Shown here: positions 53,395-64,000 of the stretch, piece after piece | Position numbering within the stretch: the stretch's first letter is position 1 | How the letters are laid out: each line of letters opens with the position of its first letter | From: Saposhnikovia divaricata | Lineage: Eukaryota > Streptophyta > Magnoliopsida > Apiales > Apiaceae | Assembly: GCA_036435485.1 (NCBI GenBank) | Contig: CM071599.1 | Location: forward strand, 213,131,178-213,195,177 | Direction of reading: 5' to 3' | Length of the DNA: 64,000 bases | The notes under the pieces: generated by a model | Databases searched by the model: none | What the model was told of the DNA's origin: nothing | Seen by the model: only the letters and a program-made list of their open reading frames with translations | Made by a program: the position numbers and the translations under genes

Positions 53395-56300
53395 ACGTAA
53401 GTAATGGTAATTAGTCGATTGACTTTTTCATATTTACTTTTAGTTGAAGATATTACCGTTTATAAACACCTAAAAACATCAATCGTATCATATCTTCCTA
53501 TCATTAATATTTCCTTTCGAATTAAAACACGTTACCTTTTTAATTTAAAACAAGTCTTACAATCCTTATTATATACTCGAAAATATCACACCATAATTTT
53601 CAAGAAAATATAACACCTAAAATAAATAACATAATATAATTAATGGTAATTAGTCGATTGTCTTTTTCACATTTACTTTTAGTTAATTAAAGATATTACC
53701 TTTGTAAACACCTAAAAAGATAAATCAAATATAACACCTAAAATAAATAATAACATAATAAAATTAATGGTAATTAGTCGATTGCCTTTTTCACATTTAC
53801 TTTTAGTTGAAGATATTACCTTTTATAAACACCTAAAAACATTAATCGTATCATATCTTTCGATCATTAATATTTCCTTTCGAATTAAAACAAGTTACCT
53901 TTTTAATTTAAAACAAGTCTTACAATCATTATTATATACTCGAAAATATCACACCATAATTTTCAAGAAAAATATAACACCTAAAATAAATAATAACAAA
54001 ATATAATTAATGGTAATTAGTCGATTTTCTTTTTCACATTTACTTTTAGTTAATTAAAGATATTACCTTTTATAAACACCTAAAAAGATAAATCCTTTAT
54101 ATATATTATATGCCAACAAGGCCTTTCAAGCCTATTTAGTAATTTACTAATTTGCCCTTTTATCATATTAATATTAAAAAAATGTTTGTCATGAGAATTA
54201 AACCCATGACCTTATGTAAGGAAAGTATTATTATTTTAACATCTCCAACCACTACACCAAAGAAGTTTTTTGAAACTTTTTATAACTCATTAAATACATA
54301 CTCCAAGAACTCATTTGTTATAATGTTCAATATTTCTATTCATTCATATATTTTATAGTCAAACCTAAGCCGAATTGTTTATCGAAATCGGATTTTTAAT
54401 ATTTAAAATTTTTAAATATTATAAATATCTTTCAATGTAAATATTCAATATTTTATAAAATTCATGTATTTTATCAAGTTAAACCCGTGTCGAACATAAG
54501 TCGAACCGTTTATATTCAAACTTTTTTCACAATAGGTTAAATCGATTCGAGATTTCAAGCTTTGTGAGTCAAGTTTCGAGATTAAAATTAAAGGACCAAT
54601 TGAACTTGAGCTCGAGTTCAAGCTCGACGAAACTTTTTAGCCGAGTTTGAGCTCGAGTGTGGCAATGTTCGACTCGACTACACCCCACTATCATTGCTAT
54701 TGGGCAAAATATTTTGATAAACTAGAAAAAAAATAATTTAAGGAAAACAAAACAAAAATTATTGCAGATGAGATTTGTACTTTATATTATATATTAGATA
54801 AACATTTAGATAAAACACATAGTTGGGTCAAAAATATTTATTAAAAAATAGATTATAGATACTCTTTTAAAAATAATAGATTTAAAATGTCTAACTGTAT
54901 TACTGAAATATGATACTTAGTAGATAATATATCACAATGTACATGAATACAAACCAAAATTTTATCTAATTTTAATATAAATTACAAGAATATGTAAATC
55001 ACTATCACATGACCACTTCCACGCCACCACTACCACGACATGCACCACTACCCATGAACACCACCACTTACACCACCAAAATCACCAATATCAAAGCAAA
55101 AACACTAGGAATTCAACTAAAGTTACCAAAACCTAAACGTAAATCACTAAAAAATTTAAACGCAAATTACAAGAATATTCCATATTTAGAATTGTCTAAG
55201 TATTCGAAGCTGTTGGTAATGGTGTTGACGGTAGTAAATTGAGTAAAAATGTCATCGATCGACGTTACAAACTTAGATCTATTGAGAGAGGGATGAATGA
55301 TTAGTGGAGGTGTGGTCAAGAATGTGATTGGAATTCGTGTTCTTCGGTTACTTTCGGAGTGGTGGTCGACTTGGTGACCACAAAAGATCGCAAAGTGATG
55401 ATGGTATATACACACATTCCCTCTCTCTCACCCATTCACACACATTATACATATGTGTATGTATATCATGAACGATGATGACAAATGGAATGAGGTGGTC
55501 ATGATAACGGCGGTGTAAAGCAAGTGATGGTGTCTAAGGTCGCCGAAAATGGAAGGGGCATAGGAGTGGATGTTGGTGAAGGTTAAGATGTAAATTAGAT
55601 TTGAATATGATTAGTTTTTGATTCTCATATCTATAAAAATCTTATTTAGCACTTATCTATATATAAACACGTGAGTCTACTAACTCCTGATTAGATTTTT
55701 AAATTACGTAGTGTTTAATCATTCCAAGTTATGTTTTTTAAATTGTTAGATGTGATTGTATTGTTATAATCATATATGAATTTTAGGTAAGAAATTTTAG
55801 TTATTACAAGTATCCATAAAAAATACCATGATGTATAGTGTTTCAAAAATTAGAAATCGTCTATTTAGAAAAATTAAAACAACAACATTTTATGAATTCA
55901 AATGGTGCCCGTGCTTTGCACGGGCTTTCATGCTAGTTAAATATAACACATAAATAAATAATAACATAATAAAATTAATGGTAATTAGTCGATTGCCTTT
56001 TTCACATTTACTTTTAGTTGAAGATATTACCATTTATAAACACCTAAAAACATTAATTGTATCATATCTTTCGATCATTAATATTTCCTTTCGAATTAAA
56101 ACACGTTACTTTTTTAATTTAAAACAAATCTTACAATCACTAATATATACCCAAAAATATCACACCAGAATTTTCAAGAAAAATATAACACCTAAAATAA
56201 ATAATAACATAATATAATTAATGATAATTAGTCGATTGTCTTTTTCACATTTACTTTTAGTTGAAGATATTACCTTTTATAAATACATAAAAAGATCAAT

Positions 56301-56460
56301 CGTATCATAGCTTTCGATCAGTAATATTTTCTTTCAAATTAAAACACGTTACCTTTTTAATTTACAACAAATCTTAAAATCATTAATATATACCCGAAAA
56401 TATTACACCATATTTTTCAATTAATAATAAAAATATATTAAATATCATATACGTTGTTTA
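53395..56460 (+). repeat. About 243-bp minisatellite inside Helitron C (interrupted)
   Basis: The word aatggtaattagtcgatt recurs near 53403, 53642, 53765, 54009, 55977 and, as aatgataattagtcgatt, 56219. Spacings of 239-244 bp mark full units and 123 bp a half unit. Each unit contains tataaacacctaaaaa, atcgtatcatatctt and attaaaacacgttac. Chance open frames of 69-79 codons recur in each unit and do not represent genes. Element A carries the same units. Confidence 0.85.
54093..55937 (+). mobile_element. Helitron-like element D, nested, 1845 bp
   Basis: It starts tcctttatatatattatatg after an A and ends with hairpin gcccgtgctttgcacgggc, then tttcatgctagt before a T: the A/T insertion site of Helitrons. 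Comparison with the intact unit near 53715-53740 (agataaatcaaatataac) shows the flanks join cleanly when D is removed. It belongs to a different family from C and has no transposase gene. It contains a gaattaaacccatgacc word common in plant repeats. Confidence 0.75.
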
Positions 56461-56630
56461 TAATAAGAAAACATTAGTATAATCCGTAAACATGAGAATA
56501 TTAAATTATATAAAATTAAAATTAAAAAAATTATTAAAAATAATGATTATATAAAAACATAATTGAAATATTAAATAAAATTTATAACATAATACAAGAA
56601 ACCCGTGCATTGCACGGGTTATAAGCTAGT

Positions 56631-57023
56631 ATTATATAATAAGCAAATAAGGGTATAATTTGGTTTTTTGGTTCAACTTGGTTCAATCATCTAAAAGAAT
56701 AGTGACCGTTAGATATTTAGTAAATAGATGATAGCCGTTAGATCTAATAATAAAGAATATTCTATATTTAAATCCCTCTTCTAAAGATTCAAGGTTCGAA
56801 TCCCGTCAACAACAAATTTAAATTAAGATTTTATATTATTAGTTCTAATCAATACATATTAATTATTAAATAACTATTATTATTACTAAAAATTTTATTA
56901 ATTAATTACAAAGTTAAATTATATCCATAATAAATTATTATACTCTATTTTATCTAATCATATAATTTTAAAAGTATTTAAAAGTAACTCTTGCTTTGCA
57001 CGGGCTATAGCCTATAAGCTAGT
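56631..57023 (+). mobile_element. Helitron-like element E, short
   Basis: It ends with tgctttgcacgggctatagcctataagctagt-type sequence (CTAGT at 57019-57023). The interior shares gttagatctaat and caaggttcgaatcccgtcaac with the element ending at 45692. The 5' edge lies at or near the end of C and is not sharply defined. Confidence 0.55.
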
Positions 57024-57261
57024 ATATTTAATGGTATAAGCCTAATTATTATTAAAAAAAAAAAAGAGTTAACAATTTATCTTTTGTTGGGAATTTTTAC
57101 AGAGGTCCATTTACTTCATGGGCTGGCCCACAACTATTATAAACCGCCATTATCCAGTAAGTATTCAAATTTGTGTGGGTTTAAGTTTTTTTTTTTTTTT
57201 TTTTTTAAATATCCGTTTCAAATTCGAGTTTGTATTCTAAAATTCCCCCACTCTACACTCC

Positions 57262-57268
57262 TATATAT
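57262..57268 (+). promoter_or_regulatory. TATA box of the calmodulin-like gene
   Basis: cctatatattc lies 80-86 bp upstream of the ATG, followed by a C/T- and CA-rich leader. It is only about 240 bp from the end of Helitron E, so the proximal promoter is compact. Confidence 0.65.
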
Positions 57269-57347
57269 TCTATTCCCCCATACACTCTCCCCTCACTTTA
57301 TTCATCACCAACAAACTCTCAAAAACACACACACTAGCGACGACGAC

Positions 57348-57767
57348 ATGGAAGACGTTAAGAAGGTTTTCAACGACTTCGACGCCAACGGCGACGGCAA
57401 AATCGACGCATCGGAGCTCCGTTCCATCCTCCTCACTCTCGGCACCGACGCTTCTCCCAAGGAAATCGCTGGCATAATGTCGGAGATCGACGGCGACGGC
57501 GACGGTTTCATCGACCTCAACGAGTTCTCTGCGTTTCATCTCGCGAGTTCCGGAGCCGACAGCAAGGTGTTGCGCGACGCTTTCGACGTGTACGATCGCG
57601 ATAAGAACGGAGTGATCTCAGCGAGTGAATTGCACTACACGTTGAAGAGCTTGGGACAGAAGTGCACGTTGAGAGATTGCGAGAAGATGATTAGCGCCGT
57701 TGATGTTGACGGTGATGGTGCTGTTAACTTTGACGACTTTAAGAAGATGATGAATTGCAAGCCTTAA
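57348..57767 (+). CDS. Calmodulin-like protein with four EF-hands
   Basis: 139 residues in one exon. I chose the ATG at 57348; the frame is open upstream into the leader, but MEDVKKVFNDFD is the family start and the TATA box lies just before it. EF loops: D12-E23, D48-E59, D83-E94 and D119-D130. Loops 1 to 3 end in the usual Glu; the fourth has Asp at position 12, which usually weakens or alters Ca2+/Mg2+ preference. The protein resembles the CML23/24/27 group of plant calcium sensors in cytosol and nucleus. No N-myristoylation or membrane signal is visible. Coding DNA is much richer in G+C than its surroundings. Transposons lie close on both sides. Confidence 0.94.
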   Translation: MEDVKKVFNDFDANGDGKIDASELRSILLTLGTDASPKEIAGIMSEIDGDGDGFIDLNEFSAFHLASSGADSKVLRDAFDVYDRDKNGVISASELHYTLKSLGQKCTLRDCEKMISAVDVDGDGAVNFDDFKKMMNCKP

Positions 57768-58187
57768 TTAGGTTTGTTTTCGAGTTTAATTCCACGGAAA
57801 AATAGACTTAGAATTGAAATTGCTTCAAGTTGTATATGATCCAGACTGAGTATTATTGTTACGTTATCTGTTTTGATTAGCCCTAAGTTTTAGGAATTGA
57901 ATTGTTTAATGTGCATGGAAACATCAAAAGTAACCGCGCGCCTACTATGTCACATATTATTGACTTTGATTTTCATCCAATTAATTGCCTACTATGCTTA
58001 TTTTCTCCCGTCTATGATTCATATTTACGTAAATATCGTAGCCTAAAAGTTTTAGAGTATCTCCGGTTCATAATGATGTGATTCGTGATTTGTATTTACG
58101 TAAATCTCATTATTACTCATAAAACTAACGTATAATGATTATGATGTGTATTTACATAAATTTCATTACTACTCGTAAAACTTTAGC
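57768..58187. other. 3' flank of the calmodulin-like gene
   Basis: Contains the 3' untranslated region. Near 58070-58170 a segment is duplicated (gatttgtatttacgtaaatctcatta and gtgtatttacataaatttcatta, each followed by actc and taaaact). No gene. Confidence 0.5.
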
Positions 58188-58234
58188 TTAGAGCATCTCC
58201 AATGGAGAAGAACCCTTAGTTAAAATCAAATAAA

Positions 58235-60487
58235 TCTATACTATTATATAAATTCCGAAACATTAAAAGTTTTGGTACCTGTTTTTTGATACTGAGTGAA
58301 TTTACTTATATACTCTTCATTATAAAGAAACATAGATACACCTAAAATAAATAATAACATAATATAATTAATGGTAATTAGTCGAGATAATACCTTTTAT
58401 AAACACCTAAAAACATCAATCGTATCATATTTTTCCATCATTAATATTTTTTTTCCAATTAAAACACGTTATAATTAATGATAATCAGTCGATTAAGAAA
58501 GTAAAATTAATGGTAATTAGTCGATTGCCTTTTTCAAATTAATATAATTAAATTAATGGTAATTAGTGATTGCCTTTTTCACATTTACTTTTAGTTGAAC
58601 ATATTACCTTTTATAAACACCTAAAAACATTAATTTTATCATATCTTTCAATCATTAATATTATTACGTTACCTTTTTAATTTACAACAAATCTTACAAT
58701 CATTAATATATACATGAAAATATCACATCATATTTCTCAATTATTAATAAAATATATTAAAAATTGTATACATTGTCTATAATAATGATACATGAAAATG
58801 TATCATCTTTGCTATTTTTTCTAATTAAATTTCCTTTTTTCTAGAAATATCACGGGCAACATTAATTTCTCATTTTCTAAAAACTATGAGCAATTTTATT
58901 TACTAAAATAACATAATTAAATTATAATTATTATAAACTAATCAATTACCATTTTCACATTAAATCACGTCATTTTTTTAATTTTCACATTATCTTTCTA
59001 TTTTCCCTAACTAAAATCTCTCTTTTTTCCAATTTATATCACGGACGGTTATATTTAATACAAATAACTAATAATATTATAATGTTAATAATTAACCGAT
59101 GTCCTTTTTCAGTTAAAAACGCATTATCTTTTCTATATTTTCTAACTAAAATACGGTAGATAAAATTCATCCTACTAACTAACCAATTTCCTTTTTTCCG
59201 GTTAAACATATTATCTTTTCTATTTTTCAATAACTAAATAATTTTCTTTTTCAGGTAAAATACAATATCTTTTATATTTTATCTAACTAAAATTTCTACT
59301 TTATTAATTAATTTCCTTTTTAAGGTTAAACATATTACCTTTTTTGTTTTTCAATAACTAAATAATTTCATGTTTTATGTTTTAGGTAAAATACAATATC
59401 TTTTACATTTTATCTAACTAAAATTTCTTTTTTAAAAAAAACCTACGAGCAATTTTGTTTAATAAAATAACATAATTATATTAGAATTACTATTAACTAA
59501 TCAATTACCTTTTTTCAGGCAAAACACGTTACCATTTCTCTTTTCTCTAACAAAAGTCTTTCTTTTCCAAATATATCATGGATGGTTACCTTTTTCAGCC
59601 AAAACACGTTACCTTTTTTATTTTCTATTACTAAAACCTCTCCTTTTCCAATTATATTACGGGCGTTTCTATTTAATAAAAATAAAATTATAAAATTATA
59701 ATATTAATAATTAACCGATTACCTTTTCAGCTAAAATGTATCATCTTTTCTATTTTTTCTAATTAAATTCCTTTTTTTTAGAAATATTACGGGCAACATT
59801 AATTTCTCATTTCTAAAAATTATGAGCAATTTTATTTAGTAAAATAACATATTTAAATTATAATTACTATAAACTTATCAATTACCGTTTTCACATAAAT
59901 CATGTCATCTTTTTAATTTTCACAGTACCTTTCTATTTTCTCTAACTAAAATATCTTTTTTTCCAATTGTATCACGGGCGGTTCTATTTAATACAATAAA
60001 CTAATAATATTATAATATTAATAATTAACCGATTATCTTTTTCAGCTAAAACGTATCATCTTTTCTATATTTTCTAAAAACATTGTATTTAGTAAAAAAC
60101 ATAACTAAATTATAATTACTATAAACTAATCAATTACCTTTTCACCTAGAACATGTTACCTTTTTAATTTTCTCTAACTAAATCCTCTCTTTTTCTAATC
60201 ATATCATGGGCATTCTATTTAATAAAATAAAATAATAATTTTATAATCACTAATAATTAACCGATTACCTTTTTCAACTAAAACCTATCATCTTTTCTAT
60301 ATTTTCTAACTAAAATCCCTCCTTTTCTAGAAATATCACGGATAACATTTATATAATTATTATGAAATCATCTCATATAAAAATTAAACCCTCCAAAATT
60401 CATGTTTAAAAAAATTAATTTAAAATAATGAAAAAGTTTCATATAATATTAAAAAAAATCCGTGCATCGCACGGGTTTTAAGCTAGT
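58235..60487 (+). mobile_element. Helitron-like element F, 2253 bp
   Basis: It starts tctatactattatataaatt after an A and ends with hairpin ccgtgcatcgcacgg and gttttaagctagt. Its first 450 bp match element A. The right two thirds consist of degenerate repeats with taattaaccgatta, ttttcagctaaaa and tttctaactaaaat. The base after the end is A rather than the usual T. Confidence 0.7.
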
Positions 60488-60666
60488 AATATCATAAATA
60501 GAATTTATAGAGATTATGTAAAAAAAAACTTCACTCCAATGAGGCATTACCATTAGCAAAAAATTTAGATAATCTGTTTTCGTTAGCTATATTTGGCCAA
60601 CCTCTAGCGGTCTGTAAAGAAGATTTTTTATGATCTATTGCCTTATAAAAATATATTCTATTTATA

Positions 60667-61002
60667 CTCCCTCCGTCCCAATGGATTCTTTACAGTTACT
60701 ATTTTGGGACGTCCCACCCATTTCTTTATATATCCCAAAAATAGTAACTTTTAACAATAAAATACATTATTACATCTATTACTTCATTCTACTTTTTCAA
60801 CACTTTACACTATTACACCCACTACTCCACTACTTTACTTTACTTTTTCAACACTTTACACTATTACACCCACTACTTTACTTATTGTAACAATAAAATC
60901 ACTATTACACCTACTACTACACTATTACACCCACTATTTAAACTATATTCCTTGGTCTCCGTGTCCCAACCGTCTGTAAAGAACTGACTGGGACGGAGGG
61001 AG
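60667..61002. mobile_element. Stowaway MITE (Tc1/mariner), 336 bp
   Basis: Ends ctccctccgtcccaatgg and the complement of gggacggagggag, with TA at 60665-60666 and 61003-61004: the classic plant Stowaway layout. Inside is a short direct duplication of tttttcaacactttacac tattacaccc. Confidence 0.9.
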
Positions 61003-61216
61003 TAATAAACTGAAATAATAATAACATGCTATAGTTATAATATAACCAATCATTATAGCCAATATACCATTGGAGCACAACATCTTACAGGTTAAGCAAA
61101 TTTTACATAATCAATATTTTATCTGATTTAGCCAACCATTTTTAACCAATACCGTTGGAGATGCTCTTATGTCATATCTTTGAAGGTGAACAATAGAGTG
61201 TAAATTAGAGTATGAT

Positions 61217-62612
61217 TGTAATATCCCGTAATTTTTAGAATAATAACAATAATAGAACAATATTAAAAAAAAGGATAAAAATTAGATAATAAATAGGATT
61301 TTAAATTGGATTAGAATAATGGGATTAAAACATGGATTACTAATAGGTTTGTAATTAGGGTTTTGAAACTCTATATAAACATGTTATGCTTCTTTCTCAT
61401 CTTTGTTTATAAAATTCGTAGGTCTTTTTTACACACAATTCAGCAGCCTTGTAAAATTCGTAGAAAATTCATCATAAGTCAGAATTCGTTGATTCTGGAC
61501 TTTTCGGAAAGGTCTTTTCGTTCTCTACGACTTTCGTGTTTTGAGTTTTTCAAGAAAACATCGTTTAGAGGGTCAAAAAGGCTAAATACAGATCTGGTCA
61601 GAATTGTAATCATGGAGTCTTCCAAGATTTTAGATGTTTTGCTTCTGAGGAGTTGCTACATGTGTTCTTATGTGATTATGTGAATTCTTGATTTGCGTAA
61701 TTGAGGTAAGTAACTATTCGTTGCTCCGTATTAATTTGAAATCTGCTTATATGTATTAATTGATTACATGTTCTTGAATATTTGTGTAAGTAATTATTCG
61801 TTGCTTCGTGTAGTTGTAAGTAACTTTATGTTGCTCTGTATAATTCTGAAGCGTGATTTATGTTGTTTGATTACATGTTGTTAGATATTTGTTTTAGTTA
61901 TAGAATATGATATTGATATGTGATTGATAAGATAAAAACTTTGTTTTGATTCCCCAGTTTTAGTTGCGTATCGAATCATAGAATCCGGTCACTGGATAGT
62001 GTGGCATATAGAACTAGTTTACGCACGTTCCGGAACACATAGATGCCTTGTTGAGTTTGACTTAACGAGGGACGTAAACTGGCCCCCATCGAACCATCGA
62101 ATTTTAGAAGCCGTGTCACCGGCATAGTGTGACCGTAATTTAGAACTGTGGGAATTAAAAGAAGAATTTGATGTTAAGATTTATTTGTTCGATTCGGATT
62201 TAGATTATGTGAGTTATTGAAAATATGGTGTACATCGATTTTATACTTGTTATAGAATGTGTTATGTGAAATTTTATCGTAATTGTTATCGAGTATGTTG
62301 TGTGAAACTATGCGATAGATGTTATGTGCTACATGTGAAAATCGTGTTTTTGAAAAATATAAAAATATTATTTTGAGTCATCAGACGGTAGTTGCTTGCT
62401 GGGCTTCGTAGCTCATTCTTACAATTTTCAGGTTCCGTATAAGATCGAGTGGATAGCATTGGAGTTCGAGGAGTTTAGGTTCGGAGTAGATTGTCATCGT
62501 TAGCTGCGCTTTTGTAATAAGTATCTTTGTAATGGTTTTTTTGGATTAATAAAATTTATTTTATTTTAGTTTTTGATTTAGAATTAATAGTCCGAAAAGT
62601 CGGGCTGTTACA
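61217..62612 (+). mobile_element. Solo LTR (1396 bp), same family as at 10970-12082
   Basis: It begins tgtaatatcccgtaattt and ends gtcgggctgttaca, with atgat at 61212-61216 and 62613-62617. It is in the opposite orientation to the shorter copy. Both contain a 70-codon similar frame (61363 on; 11934-11662 in the other). No internal region is present. Confidence 0.88.
61371..61379 (+). promoter_or_regulatory. TATA box in the solo LTR
   Basis: ctatataaac about 150 bp into the LTR, in the orientation of the element. It could start transcripts into flanking DNA. Confidence 0.45.
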
Positions 62613-62617
62613 ATGAT

Positions 62618-63165
62618 ATATTGAATGTATATGCTTAATTTGTCATATTTTGCATTTGTTTTCGAAAGCATGGTGAGATTAAGATATATATCTGTTAAAA
62701 GTGGTGTATGTGGAGATGCCCTGGCACAATGTTCACGCTTCTTCTGTGATTTATGTCAGGAACTCAAGGTTTCTGACTTGTTTCTATGCATTTCTTTTTG
62801 GTATTTTCTGTTTAGGAATGTAAATAACAACTAGGATATGTAAGATAACAGAGAAAGTAGCAGAAATAGGTGAGAAATCAGAAGAAATAAGATGAGAAAC
62901 AGATCAGATTCAGAGGTAGCAGAGAAGAGAGATAGTAGAAAACAAGCAAGCTTGCAGAGAAAGAAAGGGTTGTGAGAGAGAGAACCCTAGAGAGAGTCAG
63001 ATATGGAGAAGAGAGAGGTGGAACAAAGTTCCCTTTTCTGTTATTTCATAATGCATAATGAGAAATTACAACTGAGCTGCTATTTGTACTACTGCAATAC
63101 TAACTAACTCACTCTGAAATTACTTTACTACCCTTAGAACTGAAAAACAACACCTAGAGGGGGGG
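62618..63165. other. Unassigned region with GA-rich stretch
   Basis: A 69-codon plus-strand frame at 62625-62834 includes MVRLRYISVKSGVCGDALAQCSRFFCDLCQEL, cysteine-rich and followed by a gt that could be a donor; I cannot assign it to a family. 62840-63030 is rich in GA words. It ends at a purine tract cctagaggggggg. Confidence 0.3.
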
Positions 63166-64000
63166 TGAATAGGTGTTTATGGATAACAATGCTTATTTAT
63201 GACCTGTTTTGAAATCTACCGAAAACAGCTTGCTGTTTGTGATAGTGCAGTTTATAAGTAGCGTGTTGTTTGTGCAGTGTAGTATGAAATATGCAGAAAA
63301 TTAAATATAACACAAGATCTTTTAGCCAGGTTCGACCCCTAATCCCCTAAGGTCTACGTCCTGGTCCCTTACCAAACTTGGTAAGAGAATATACTATTGA
63401 TCAACTATAAAACCGATTACAAGATCCAACAATATATCTCCCATACACCCTGTTGCTAACAAATGGCTTGCTGTTTGCTGTGCTGAACTTAACTCTCTAA
63501 GCAAAACTTCCCAAGTATCCTTCTCTAGCCTAGTTCGACCCACCCAAAACCTTAAGCCAACCTTGTACAGCAACAAATCAATACAACTTGAACAATACAA
63601 TGATTTTAATAAATACAACTCAACCTATAAACCCTCTGAATATATATATAACCGTGTATAAAAGAGTTTGAGAGGTTTAGAAGAATTTTGCAATGAAAGC
63701 TATGAAGTTGTGTATAGATTCTTGTTTCTGCACTTTTTTTGAATATTCAAGATAGATGATAAGAACTGAGAAAGAGCAGCTCTTAAATAGGTAAACAAGA
63801 ACAATTAAACATAATTTGAAAGGCTCCAACGGATAGAATTTCTCAAGAGACCGTTAGAAGTGTTTTTGTGTTTTTGGTAATGAAGGAGCTTGTTAATCTG
63901 ATGATAGTGAAGAGATGGAGCGTGTAGAACATGAAGAAGAGTATTAGATATGATGAGGGAGACAAGAGCATGTGGTTGGTAATGAAAAGTCAAAAGTATC
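63166..64000 (+). mobile_element. Possible retroelement LTR start, running off the window
   Basis: A purine run (cctagaggggggg) is followed directly by tgaataggtgttt, as a polypurine tract precedes a 3' LTR. The word cacctagagggg...gtgaataggtg is recurrent in plant repeats as I recall. Downstream has ggttcgacccctaatcccct and no host gene signal. The other end is outside the window. Confidence 0.35.

Larger units (their letters stand above)
52559..56630 (+). mobile_element. Helitron-like element C with internal repeats, split by element D
   Basis: It starts tctatactattatattaaagcc at 52559 and ends with hairpin cccgtgcattgcacggg and ttataagctagt at 56630. The first 250 bp repeat those of B. 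There is no Rep/helicase gene. The body consists largely of approximately 243-bp tandem units. Element D (54093-55937) is inserted within one of them. Confidence 0.7.
58191..61166. mobile_element. Tourist-like MITE carrying two nested transposons
   Basis: The left end gagcatctccaatgg and the inverted right end gagcatctccaacgg are flanked by tta at 58188-58190 and 61167-61169, the 3-bp site of PIF/Harbinger elements. Without its two passengers (58235-60487 and 60667-61002) it is about 390 bp, a usual MITE size. No coding capacity. Confidence 0.75.

Noticed and set aside
53404..53613. Repeated 69-79 codon frames (also 53767-54006 and 55978-56217)
   Set aside because: They are copies of the same frame in the Helitron minisatellite; similarity reflects repeat identity, not a gene family.
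56785..56812. tRNA gene suggested by ggttcgaatccc
   Set aside because: No cloverleaf or A-box could be traced around it; it is a conserved word of a Helitron family.
63394..63618. Minus-strand 74-codon frame
   Set aside because: Located in the putative LTR region; no domain and no supporting splice or start context.

Overview
The window looks like nuclear DNA of a eudicot plant: AT-rich, intron-containing genes with GT/AG sites, plant-specific families (DLN-motif C2H2 factor, plant GH79, calmodulin-like protein), and a dense, nested load of plant transposons. I cannot name the species from sequence alone.

Five host genes stand out: a three-finger C2H2 zinc-finger protein (15096-16400, +), an eight-exon heparanase-like GH79 glycosidase (18119-20366, +), a RING-finger membrane protein (21132-21929, -) convergent with it, an ERI-1-like DEDDh 3'-5' exonuclease (39275-40201, -), and a four-EF-hand calmodulin-like protein (57348-57767, +). 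They share no pathway; they are islands between transposons.

Layout. 359-8802 is a Tat/Retand-type Ty3 retrotransposon on the minus strand, broken by frameshifts, without a visible integrase, and with a 3' region full of tandem repeats. About 10.1-12.15 kb is a CACTA remnant that received a 1.1-kb LTR (solo copy). 13.4-14.0 kb is a 5'-truncated LINE, and 14.75 kb a tRNA-derived SINE. 15-23.4 kb is the main gene island. 23668-36988 is a roughly 4.3-kb solo LTR split by a complete Ty1/copia element (24878-33877) whose two 1557-bp LTRs look identical and whose 1306-codon polyprotein is open. 37.8-38.2 kb and 44.1-45.05 kb hold foldback elements with TGACGTGG motifs. 42.56-43.42 kb is an Emigrant/pogo-like element. 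45-57 kb is a cluster of Helitron-like elements, one split by a nearly intact 5.5-kb LINE and one by a second Helitron. 58.19-61.17 kb is a Tourist-like MITE with a Helitron and a Stowaway inside it. 61.2-62.6 kb is a second solo LTR of the family seen at 11 kb.

Most insertions were bounded by reading their termini and target-site duplications, so relative ages can be ordered. I found no rRNA, tRNA gene or CRISPR array, and no clear new enzymatic system. The most unusual signals are a cluster of perfect three-base-loop hairpins at 44.7 kb, the bZIP-type motif arrays in foldback elements, the repeated motifs and palindromes in the copia leader, and the chimeric integrase-less Ty3 element.
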